From Candidatus Methylomirabilota bacterium (GTDB taxonomy: Bacteria; Methylomirabilota; Methylomirabilia; Rokubacteriales; CSP1-6): a stretch of 38,257 nucleotides of DNA. The notes under the pieces were generated by a model. It saw nothing but the letters and a program-made list of their open reading frames with translations, searched no databases and was not told the DNA's origin. Positions within the stretch are counted from its first letter, which is position 1. Each line of letters opens with the position of its first letter. Shown here piece by piece: positions 33,028 through 38,257 of this stretch. Location: assembly GCA_036001065.1 (NCBI GenBank), contig DASYUQ010000209.1, positions 1-38,257 of the forward strand, in the 5' to 3' direction. The translations under genes were made by a program, and so were the position numbers.

Positions 33028-33486
33028 ATGAAGACCAGGAAGCGTGCGACCGGGCTGATCGCCGCGGCCAGTTTGCTGGCCATCGGGACGGTGGCTCAGG
33101 CGGCGACCCCCAGCCAGGCGGATTTCGATACGTGCAACAAGGAAGCGCAGGCCCGCGCCAGCAGCCCGGCCGCCTCGCCGGGGGGCACCACCGGCAGCGA
33201 CACCGGCGCTCGCGCGGGGACCGGCAACGTTCCACCGCAGTCCGTATCGGGTGGCGGCGCCTCCGGCTCAAGCGGGACGAGCGGCGGCACCTCGGGCTCG
33301 GCCGGCACGGGGATGAGCGGCGGCGGGTCGGGTTCGACCGGCACTGGCGCGGCGGGCTCGACCAGCGGCGGCGTGTCTGGCTCGGCCTCGACGGACCAGC
33401 AGCTTCAGGGCATCGCCTCGAGCGGGGCCAACGATCCGGCCTACCAGCAGGCGTACCGGGAGTGCATGAAGCGCCTCGGGTTCTAG
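33028..33486 (+). CDS. Secreted Gly/Ser/Thr-rich low-complexity protein
   Basis: 152 residues. A clear signal peptide (TGLIAAASLLAIGTVAQAA, cleavage near residue 26) is followed by a short segment with DFDTCNKEAQARA. About 80 residues are then almost entirely Gly, Ser, Thr and Ala in GSTGTG/SGGTSG-like repeats, followed by a structured end (QQLQGIASSGANDPAYQQAYRECMKRLGF). The two cysteines, one on each side of the repeat, could pair. Function unknown; likely a periplasmic or surface protein. ATG 33028 follows AGGGAGG. A strong terminator follows immediately. Confidence 0.8.
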   Translation: MKTRKRATGLIAAASLLAIGTVAQAATPSQADFDTCNKEAQARASSPAASPGGTTGSDTGARAGTGNVPPQSVSGGGASGSSGTSGGTSGSAGTGMSGGGSGSTGTGAAGSTSGGVSGSASTDQQLQGIASSGANDPAYQQAYRECMKRLGF

Positions 33487-33495
33487 TGTGACGCC

Positions 33496-33537
33496 ACGAG
33501 GGGCTCTTCGTACCAACGAAGAGCCCCTCGTCTTTTC
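33496..33537. terminator. Strong intrinsic terminator, 16-bp perfect stem
   Basis: Arms at 33496-33511 and 33516-33531 form a perfect 16-bp stem with loop ACCA, followed on the plus strand by a short T tract (CTTTTC). It closes the secreted-protein gene; because it is between convergent genes it may act in both directions. Confidence 0.85.
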
Positions 33538-33574
33538 GGAAGGGTCGCGCGCAGGTGGATCGAGACGCGGTCGG

Positions 33575-33775
33575 CTAGGCGGCGACCTCCGCCTCGGTAG
33601 GTGCCTTGTCGGGACGACGCTCGAAGAGCTCGCGGTGCTCGGTGCGGAAGCGATCGAGGCACCGCGGGCAGATCCCGTCGGTGAACTTGAACCCCCAGCC
33701 GCGCCAGGAGGCCACGCCGCTCCAAAGCGGATGGCCGTAGTACTTCGGGTGCCAAGCGCAACGGCAGATCATCAT
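33575..33775 (-). CDS. Small Cys-rich protein, possible zinc-binding
   Basis: 66 residues from ATG 33775: MMICRCAWHPKYYGHPLW...WRGWGFKFTDGICPRCLDRFRTEHRELFERR. The CxCxxH and CPRC pairs look like a zinc ribbon split by an aromatic-rich middle. GGGAGG lies about 12 bases upstream of the chosen start; the frame is open for 29 more codons. No family is recognised with certainty. It converges on the terminator after the secreted-protein gene. Confidence 0.6.
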   Translation of the reverse strand: MMICRCAWHPKYYGHPLWSGVASWRGWGFKFTDGICPRCLDRFRTEHRELFERRPDKAPTEAEVAA

Positions 33776-33862
33776 GCCCCGCGTCACCTCCCAGCTCAGC
33801 CGCGGCAACGAACCGCGTTTGGAGTTGCAAACCGTGTGCCCCACTGGCTGGTCAGGAGCCAC

Positions 33863-34250
33863 GGGTACTTAGGCGGCAAGACGAAGCAGCGGGAATGAAA
33901 TTTTAGGCCAGCGAGGGAAAACCTCTTCAGAGGGAAACCCTCTTCAGGGGTCAGCGCCGCGATCGCCATGGCCTTGGTGAGCTGACGCACTCCCCCTTTG
34001 GTGGCGACGGGGGCCGCCGATTCGGGCCGCGCCACCTCCGCGTTGACCGACGCCGCCTGGGCCACCAGGAAGGACCCGGGCCCCCATCGCCGATCGAGCC
34101 CAGCGAGACCCGCGGCTGGGAAATCAAATCCCGAGCTTGGGCAACATCTTTCCCAGCCGAGTCGTAACCCCGTGATTTTCACACCGCCCCTTCGGCACGC
34201 ACAGTGCAGCCAGCTACGTTGGACCTCTATCGACCCCTGGGGAGGGTTTG
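33863..34250. other. Intergenic stretch with a short direct repeat
   Basis: 388 bp. CCTCTTCAG occurs twice 17 bp apart (33922-33930, 33939-33947), and AGAGGG-AAA-CCCTCT (33929-33943) forms a small hairpin between them. A 128-codon minus-strand frame (34182-33796) overlaps this, but it has no recognisable motif, no supported start, and unusual composition; I do not call it. A GGGGAGGG ribosome-binding site for the next gene is at 34238-34245. Confidence 0.4.
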
Positions 34251-34532
34251 ATGCCCGTCGAGCGGGCGCAGAGCGGCACGAGCTTGGTCGATGCCCTCGA
34301 TCGGGTGCTGGACAAGGGCATCGTCATCGACGCCTGGATCCGTGTCTCGCTGATGGGCATCGATCTGGTGACCGTGGAGGCGCGCGTGCTCGTGGCGTCC
34401 ATCGCCACGTACCTCAGCTCTTCAGAGGCGCTGGGGCAGCTCGCGGCCGTCTCGAGGCCGGCGATGGCAGGTGTCGGGGAGAAGGCATACTCACCGGTCC
34501 CGGAGCCCGCCAGGCCTTCTTTCCAGATCTGA
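34251..34532 (+). CDS. Orphan gas vesicle structural protein GvpA/GvpJ family
   Basis: 93 residues from ATG 34251 (GGGGAGGG upstream; the TTG just before is not needed). The core SLVDALDRVLDKGIVIDAWIRVSLMGIDLVTVEARVLVASIATYLSS is a textbook GvpA fold: amphipathic helix 1, the two-strand hairpin, helix 2. A 35-residue Ala/Pro-rich tail follows, which argues for GvpJ/M- or variant GvpA-like roles as much as for the main shell protein. No gvpN, F/L, G, K or O gene is visible in this window, so it is isolated from the genes normally needed for vesicle assembly. Confidence 0.9.
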   Translation: MPVERAQSGTSLVDALDRVLDKGIVIDAWIRVSLMGIDLVTVEARVLVASIATYLSSSEALGQLAAVSRPAMAGVGEKAYSPVPEPARPSFQI

Positions 34533-34924
34533 CGCGTCAGTCGGTCATGTTGTGCCTGGTAGGCGCTGCGAATCAATTGAACCAACCCGCGCGCTTGACC
34601 TTCTCACGCTCGGCGAGGATGCTCGGCAGCGCTGCCGTCAGCTCCCGCCGCGTCTCGTCGCCCCACAGTCGCGCATCGGCCCGAATCCAGCTCACCACAC
34701 GCTCGATTCGGAGCCAGGGATGGGCGTGGTCAGCGGACGGGACGCGGCCGCATCCGTAGACGCGACTCGGCGGCATCATTGACGCTCACCATCGGACGAC
34801 GGCGGCTCGGTCTTCGTCGCCCGGGTGGCCAGGCGGTGGCCTCGCATAGGTGGGGGAGAGTAGGCCAGACGTGTAACCAGGTCAAGAGGTGGGTGTTCCG
34901 GCCACGGTCGAAGACGGAGGCGCG
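34533..34924. other. Intergenic stretch, one doubtful small frame
   Basis: 392 bp. A 68-codon minus-strand frame (34779-34573) ends HPWLRIERVVSWIRADARLWGDETRRELTAALPS... and then ...KVKRAGWFN. Its helical, charged character could be a real small protein or a gene remnant, but I recognise no family and see no ribosome-binding site. No other feature seen. Confidence 0.35.
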
Positions 34925-35362
34925 ATGCCGACGACGCTCATGATGCTGCCACCGCAGACCCCGACGACGCGCGCGTGGGCCGCCCGGCTCGCTGCCGCCG
35001 CCATCCCGGACCTCTCCGTCGTGGTCGCCGAAACCGAGCCCGATGGCGCGCGGGCCGTCGGCGACGCCGACGCCGCGTTCGGCACGATGCCAGACGCGCT
35101 GCTCCGTGAGGCGCGGCGGCTCCGCTGGCTCCAGGCGCCGCAGGCGGCGCCGCCCGCCGGCTACTACACGCCGGCGCTGATCGCGCACCCCGTGGTCGTG
35201 ACCAATTTCCGCGAGATCTACAACGACCACATCGGCGCCCACATCATGGCGTTCGTCCTGGCGTTCGCCCGTGGGCTCCACAACTGCATCCCGCGACAGC
35301 TCCGGCGGGAGTGGCGCCGGGAGCCGCTCCGCAACGTGGTGGACAAGGCGACCTGGTTCTAG
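34925..35362 (+). pseudogene. Truncated D-2-hydroxyacid dehydrogenase (N-terminal part)
   Basis: 145 residues from ATG 34925 (GGAGG 4 bases upstream). The sequence matches the N-terminal catalytic domain of a D-isomer-specific 2-hydroxyacid dehydrogenase: LRWLQAPQAAPPAGYY, VVVTNFREIYNDHIGAHIMAFVLAFARGLH, then RQLRREWRREPL. In intact members the NAD-binding GxGxxG domain follows at once. Here the frame ends at a CTAG (35359-35362) after only a few more residues. The Rossmann domain and catalytic Arg/Glu/His are therefore missing, and no continuation is seen downstream. Confidence 0.75.
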
Positions 35363-35738
35363 TCGAGCCCATTCCCGGCCCCTTCGACTCCCCGACCAGG
35401 TCCAGCACCGCGGCCACACGGTCGCCGCGATCTAGACAACCCGACCCGAAACTCCCGCTTGCCGTGCCAGATCGCCACTCCGCACGGCGTGCAGACACGT
35501 ATATCCGCAGGGTTAGCCGTGGCACGTCCCTTGAAACAACATGGACGCCGGTCCAGTTGGCAGCGGTATTGGACTGTGCTGACGCGGGCCGGACGGGGGA
35601 CAAGTGCAGAATCGTCTTACCGGTAGCCGATCGGGAGTGCGACGGGCGACCGAGCAAGGTCTCCGGAAGGCCACGGACTCGTTCGCAGGGCAACACCAGC
35701 ACCAGAACCGCCACCGCATCTGAGAAAGGAGTCGAACG
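35363..35738. other. Intergenic stretch with a sigma-54-like site
   Basis: 376 bp between the broken dehydrogenase and a three-gene operon. No gene is supported. A TGGCACG-TCCC-TTGAA sequence is at 35520-35535; a second CTAG lies at 35432-35435. An AAAGGAG ribosome-binding site for the next gene is at 35725-35731. Confidence 0.4.
35520..35535 (+). promoter_or_regulatory. Sigma-54-like -24/-12 promoter candidate
   Basis: TGGCACG, 4 bases, TTGAA. This matches the sigma-54 consensus (TGGCACG-N4-TTGCW) except that the highly conserved -12 C is A. It lies ~200 bp upstream of the three-gene operon, on its strand. The -12 mismatch makes this tentative. Confidence 0.3.
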
Positions 35739-36050
35739 GTGCTCAATGACACAGAGGTCAAACGAATTATTGAGGCCATCACCGAGTACCGTGAGCTGGT
35801 CCAGCAGTCCGGCGAGATGCGCGACCAGCTCGAGTCGCTCCAGAAGCGCTGGTTTTCCCTGCGGCAGGAACGGGAGCAGCTCCGGACCGGCGTCGACGCG
35901 CTCCATCAGACGCTAGCCCAGCTGAAGGTCGACTACCAGTCGATCATGAAGCGGATGACCGACCTCTACTCCACCGAGGACACCGTCCTGGACAACATGA
36001 AGTTCCTCATCGACGAGCTGACCTCGGTCCTCAAGAAGCACGAGGCCTAG
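35739..36050 (+). CDS. Small coiled-coil protein, first gene of VWA module
   Basis: 103 residues from GTG 35739 with AAAGGAG 7 bases upstream. The protein is almost wholly helical and heptad-patterned (EYRELVQQSGEMRDQLESLQ; SLRQEREQLRTGVDALHQ; QLKVDYQSIMKRMTDLY), soluble, acidic-to-neutral, with no cysteine. No family recognised. It is 5 bp upstream of a membrane protein that also carries coiled coils, so a direct helical contact between them is plausible. Confidence 0.75.
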   Translation: MLNDTEVKRIIEAITEYRELVQQSGEMRDQLESLQKRWFSLRQEREQLRTGVDALHQTLAQLKVDYQSIMKRMTDLYSTEDTVLDNMKFLIDELTSVLKKHEA

Positions 36051-36055
36051 CGGTC

Positions 36056-37087
36056 GTGGATCTCCCTCGCTTCGGATCCAAGCAGCCATCGACGCCCTTC
36101 ACGGAGGAGCGCATCCAGGCCGAAGGCCAGAAGGACGGCGAGCGAAACATCCCCGAGATGGGATCGTACATGCCGCCGCCGTTCGAGCAGGCTTTGATCG
36201 CTCACGGAGAACAAGAGGTCCAGCAGATCTACAAGCAGGCCTCGGTCCAGATCGCCAAGCTCCAGCCGGTGTTCCAGTCCTTTCAGAAACGCCTGGAGGA
36301 TATCGAACGCCGGATCCAGCCGATCGCCGACGGCTACAAGGCCCGGTCCCAGGCGCTGGGGCGGGACGTGACGATTCCCTTCCCGGCCGTGCTGCACTGG
36401 GGGCTGATCATCTTCCTCGGCATCGGCGAGTTTCCTCTGAACACTGTCGTGTTCCGCCTGTTCGGGGAGGCCGAGTACCTGACGTACATCATGGCGTCCA
36501 CCCTGGCGATCATGATCCCGCTCATCGGTGTGTTCATCGGCATCCACCTGCGGCACTCGGTTCCCCGTCTGGCCGGCAACATCCTGATCGGGGTCCTGAC
36601 CCCGGTCGCGGTGGGAGCGGCCCTCTACTCGGTGAGCCTGCTGCGAAACACCTACATTGCCTCCCAGTTCTCCCCGGGAGCTGCCGCGGCGGCCGACCAG
36701 GGGACCATGGCCCTCGCCCTGTTCGCGCTCAACACCCTGGTCTTCTTCGGGGCCATGTCCGCCTCCTACTTCGCCCATGATCCGGACGAGAAGCTGGACC
36801 TGCTCCACAAGTCGCTCGCCTCTCAGGACCGGAAGCGGAACGCCATCCGCAAGAAGCTCTTCGAGATCGGCCCCCGGATCAACGGGGAGATCCAGGCGAC
36901 CAAGAGCCAGGTCGAACAGATCCGGGCGCTGACCAACCAGCGGGTGGCCCTGTACCGGCAGACCAACATGCGCTTCCGGCGCCTGTTGCCGCCGCCGACC
37001 TTCAGGAAGAACCCCGAGTTTCCCAAGCTGGAGTGGTGGCCGGAGGTCTCTCTGAACGGCGAGAACGGGGCGTTGGATGGCCGTTGA
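36056..37087 (+). CDS. Four-helix membrane protein with flanking coiled coils, unrecognised
   Basis: 343 residues from GTG 36056. The N-terminal ~105 residues are soluble, with a coiled coil around EQEVQQIYKQASVQIAKLQPV to DIERRIQPIADGYK. Four membrane helices follow at about 112-136, 141-165, 173-197 and 218-242. A ~100-residue C-terminal helical region (LDLLHKSLASQDRKRNAIRKKLFE; RINGEIQATKSQVEQIRAL) ends in a Pro/Trp-rich tail. No enzymatic motif seen. It overlaps the VWA-like gene by 11 bp and follows the small coiled-coil gene by 5 bp. It could be a membrane scaffold that links a cytosolic coiled coil to an outer lipoprotein. Confidence 0.78.
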   Translation: MDLPRFGSKQPSTPFTEERIQAEGQKDGERNIPEMGSYMPPPFEQALIAHGEQEVQQIYKQASVQIAKLQPVFQSFQKRLEDIERRIQPIADGYKARSQALGRDVTIPFPAVLHWGLIIFLGIGEFPLNTVVFRLFGEAEYLTYIMASTLAIMIPLIGVFIGIHLRHSVPRLAGNILIGVLTPVAVGAALYSVSLLRNTYIASQFSPGAAAAADQGTMALALFALNTLVFFGAMSASYFAHDPDEKLDLLHKSLASQDRKRNAIRKKLFEIGPRINGEIQATKSQVEQIRALTNQRVALYRQTNMRFRRLLPPPTFRKNPEFPKLEWWPEVSLNGENGALDGR

Positions 37088-37913
37088 GTCCCTCGTCCGA
37101 CGCCGGCTGACGCCCTGGGCCCTCCTCCTCCTGACGACGCAGGCGCTTGTCCTGACGACCGGCTGCACGCCGTCCGCGCCGGCCGCCGTCCAACAGGGGA
37201 CCGCCGTCGTGATCTTCATCGACTTCTCCCAGAGCATCGCGGGCGACGACCGGGCGTCCTTCCGGCGGGAGATCGAGAGCCAGATCCTCTCTTCGCTGTC
37301 GGCAGGAGACAGACTCCTGATCGCCCCCATCCACGATAGGACCCTGACCGACTTCCGTCCTCTGCTCGAAGTCATCCTGCCGGCCAAGCCAGGGTTCAAC
37401 GGGTTCCTCGACAACGTCTTGAAGTACAACCGCCAGGCCAAGGAGATCGAGGCCCAGGTCCGCCAGCTCAAGGAGAAGACCAAGGCGGACGTCGCTCAGG
37501 TGTTCGCGCAACGCTTCTCGAGCCTGCAAACCGACATCTTCAGCTCGCTCCTCGTCGCCCAGAAGCTGTTCCACGACGAGTCACGACGGAAAGTGCTCGT
37601 CCTGATGTCCGACATGATCGAAGACAGTCCGCAGTACAACTTCGAGCGAATCTCCTGGAGCTCCGCCACGATCGAGAGGACCCTCTCCGAGCTGGACGCC
37701 AAAGGCCTCATCCCCAAGCTCCCGGGCGTCTGCCTCTACGTATCGGGGGCCTCCGCGAAGTCGGCCGCCCTCGCCGAGAACATCGGCCGCTTCTGGCAAG
37801 CCTACTTCCGGCGGACCGGGGCCGACGTGGATCCGAGCCGGTATGCCCACGTCCTCCTCCACTGGCCTCCGGCCAACTCCTGCCGTCCGACCGGCGCGCC
37901 CCGCGTCATCTGA
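37077..37913 (+). CDS. VWA-like lipoprotein
   Basis: 278 residues. Signal peptide with hydrophobic core WALLLLTTQALVL and a lipobox-like TTGC (Cys30). The body begins with a von Willebrand A-type strand and MIDAS-like motif VVIFIDFSQSIAGDD (DxSxS), later KVLVLMSDMIEDSPQYNF (the DMxED turn) and CLYVSGASAKSAALAENIGRFWQAYF. A helical insertion (VLKYNRQAKEIEAQVRQLKEKTK) interrupts the domain. VWA domains bind partners through a metal at the MIDAS. ATG 37077 lies inside the end of the preceding gene, so translation is coupled. Function unknown. Confidence 0.78.
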   Translation: MAVESLVRRRLTPWALLLLTTQALVLTTGCTPSAPAAVQQGTAVVIFIDFSQSIAGDDRASFRREIESQILSSLSAGDRLLIAPIHDRTLTDFRPLLEVILPAKPGFNGFLDNVLKYNRQAKEIEAQVRQLKEKTKADVAQVFAQRFSSLQTDIFSSLLVAQKLFHDESRRKVLVLMSDMIEDSPQYNFERISWSSATIERTLSELDAKGLIPKLPGVCLYVSGASAKSAALAENIGRFWQAYFRRTGADVDPSRYAHVLLHWPPANSCRPTGAPRVI

Positions 37914-37959
37914 GGCTGGGCTACCCGTACCGCCCCCGTTTTTTGACCCCGCTGTCGCC

Positions 37960-38257
37960 CTAGTGCCGTTCCAACTATTCGCGCCAAGGGAGGCGCCGTG
38001 TACCACACGTACGTGTTGCGGAGTGATCGAGATCAACGGCTCTACACCGGAACGACGCACGACCTCCGCACCCGAATCAAGCTGCACGCTGACGGAAAGG
38101 TGCGCGCGACCGCTTACCGACGGCCACTGGTACTCGTGTACTACGAGGCCTGCCTGAGTGGCGATGATGCGTTTCGCCGGGAACGGTTCTTGAAGACGGG
38201 GAAGGGTAAACGCTTCTTGCGCAACCGCCTCGCGTCGTTCCTGGCCAGATTTAGTAC
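37960..38257 (+). mobile_element. GIY-YIG element, parent form of the 90-bp repeats (right end cut)
   Basis: Starts with the same 17-bp repeat CTAGTGCCGTTCCAACT as the two 90-bp elements. Bases 37960-38002 align to the left 43 bp of those elements (3 mismatches). Bases 38233-38256 align to their right part beginning CGTCGTTC (2 mismatches). The 230 bp in between are absent from the short forms. By alignment the missing right end would lie about 22 bp beyond the window, giving a 320-bp element. A T-run (37939-37944) lies just outside its left edge. Confidence 0.8.
37998..38257 (+). CDS. GIY-YIG nuclease (UPF0213/YhbQ-like), partial at window end
   Basis: 86 codons visible from GTG 37998 (AAGGGAGG 4 bases upstream, inside the element end). 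It is a compact GIY-YIG domain: TYVLRSDRDQRLYTGTTHDL (the two tyrosine motifs, Tyr5 and Tyr16 with Gly18), RTRIKLH (Arg26, His30), ATAYRRPLVLVYYEA (Glu50), FRRERFLKTGKGKRFLRNRL. These single-domain nucleases cut DNA at one strand with a metal ion. If the right end matches the short elements, the frame continues 7 more codons and stops at the TAG of the terminal repeat, giving 93 residues and filling the element. Confidence 0.88.
   Translation, partial: MYHTYVLRSDRDQRLYTGTTHDLRTRIKLHADGKVRATAYRRPLVLVYYEACLSGDDAFRRERFLKTGKGKRFLRNRLASFLARFS

Noticed and set aside
33796-34182. 128-codon minus-strand frame upstream of gvpA
   Set aside because: No recognised motif, no ribosome-binding site, and overlaps the likely upstream part of the small Cys-rich gene in another frame.
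34573-34779. 68-codon minus-strand frame after gvpA
   Set aside because: Protein-like in places but no family, no supported start and no partner; left as doubtful.
37939-37944. T-run before the GIY-YIG element as a terminator
   Set aside because: No stable inverted repeat precedes it.
1-38257. CRISPR arrays, rRNA genes, phage or plasmid replication genes
   Set aside because: Looked for regularly spaced repeats, rRNA-like sequence and replication or phage structural proteins; none seen.

Overview
The window is high-GC DNA, densely packed, with many GTG starts and 1-4 bp ATGA/GTGA overlaps between genes. Gene content suggests a free-living soil or subsurface bacterium: two oxyanion ABC transporters, D-amino-acid and aldehyde catabolism, a secreted methanethiol-oxidase-like protein, housekeeping clpXP/tig/typA, and insertion elements. 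The style resembles Candidatus Rokubacteria/Methylomirabilota or a related deltaproteobacterial lineage. That placement is an impression from gene style, not a computed result. Layout: 1-1857 (+) is a selenium-binding-protein-56/methanethiol oxidase-like gene followed by a SCO1 copper chaperone. 1975-3877 (-) holds a YdcH-like protein, moaC and an AcuC-like deacetylase. 4034-10890 (-) is one long molybdate/tungstate locus in transcription order modE-like, tupA, tupB, modA, [IS110 element], modB, modC, tupC. The IS110 element separates modA from modBC-tupC. 11008-11097 is a 90-bp inverted-repeat element. 11094-15595 (-) is a five-gene run: secreted cyclophilin, cytosolic cyclophilin, D-aminoacylase, aldehyde dehydrogenase and a shortened secreted alpha/beta-hydrolase. 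15972-16693 (+) is a Phd/VapC-type toxin-antitoxin pair, followed by typA (to 18545) and a second, identical copy of the 90-bp element at 18543-18632. 18869-21176 (+) has an exported methyltransferase-like protein, a small membrane protein and a carbamoylase/nitrilase. 21253-22596 (-) has two small membrane proteins and a cyclase-family enzyme. 22704-23789 (+) is a SIS-domain protein whose stop codon overlaps the stop of the helicase in the convergent minus-strand operon thiD-tatC-acetolactate synthase-DEAD helicase (28434-23786). 28778-32823 (-) is tRNA-Leu, tig, clpP, clpX and rsmI, where rsmI has no ATG/GTG/TTG start. 33028-38257 is accessory: a Gly/Ser-rich secreted protein with a strong terminator, a small Cys-rich protein, an orphan gas-vesicle GvpA, a truncated 2-hydroxyacid dehydrogenase, and an unrecognised three-gene operon (coiled coil, 4-TM coiled coil, VWA-like lipoprotein). 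The most interesting signal runs off the right edge. At 37960 the same 17-bp terminal repeat found on the two 90-bp elements opens a longer element whose interior is a GIY-YIG nuclease reading frame. The two 90-bp elements align to both ends of this longer element and look like internal-deletion (MITE-like) derivatives of it. All three copies start at CTAG, and both short copies lie on the CTAG formed by a neighbouring gene's stop codon. This suggests a minimal mobile element made almost entirely of one small nuclease gene, possibly preferring gene ends. The second strong signal is an 11-bp match between the IS110 right end and its left non-coding region, as expected of a bridge-RNA donor guide.
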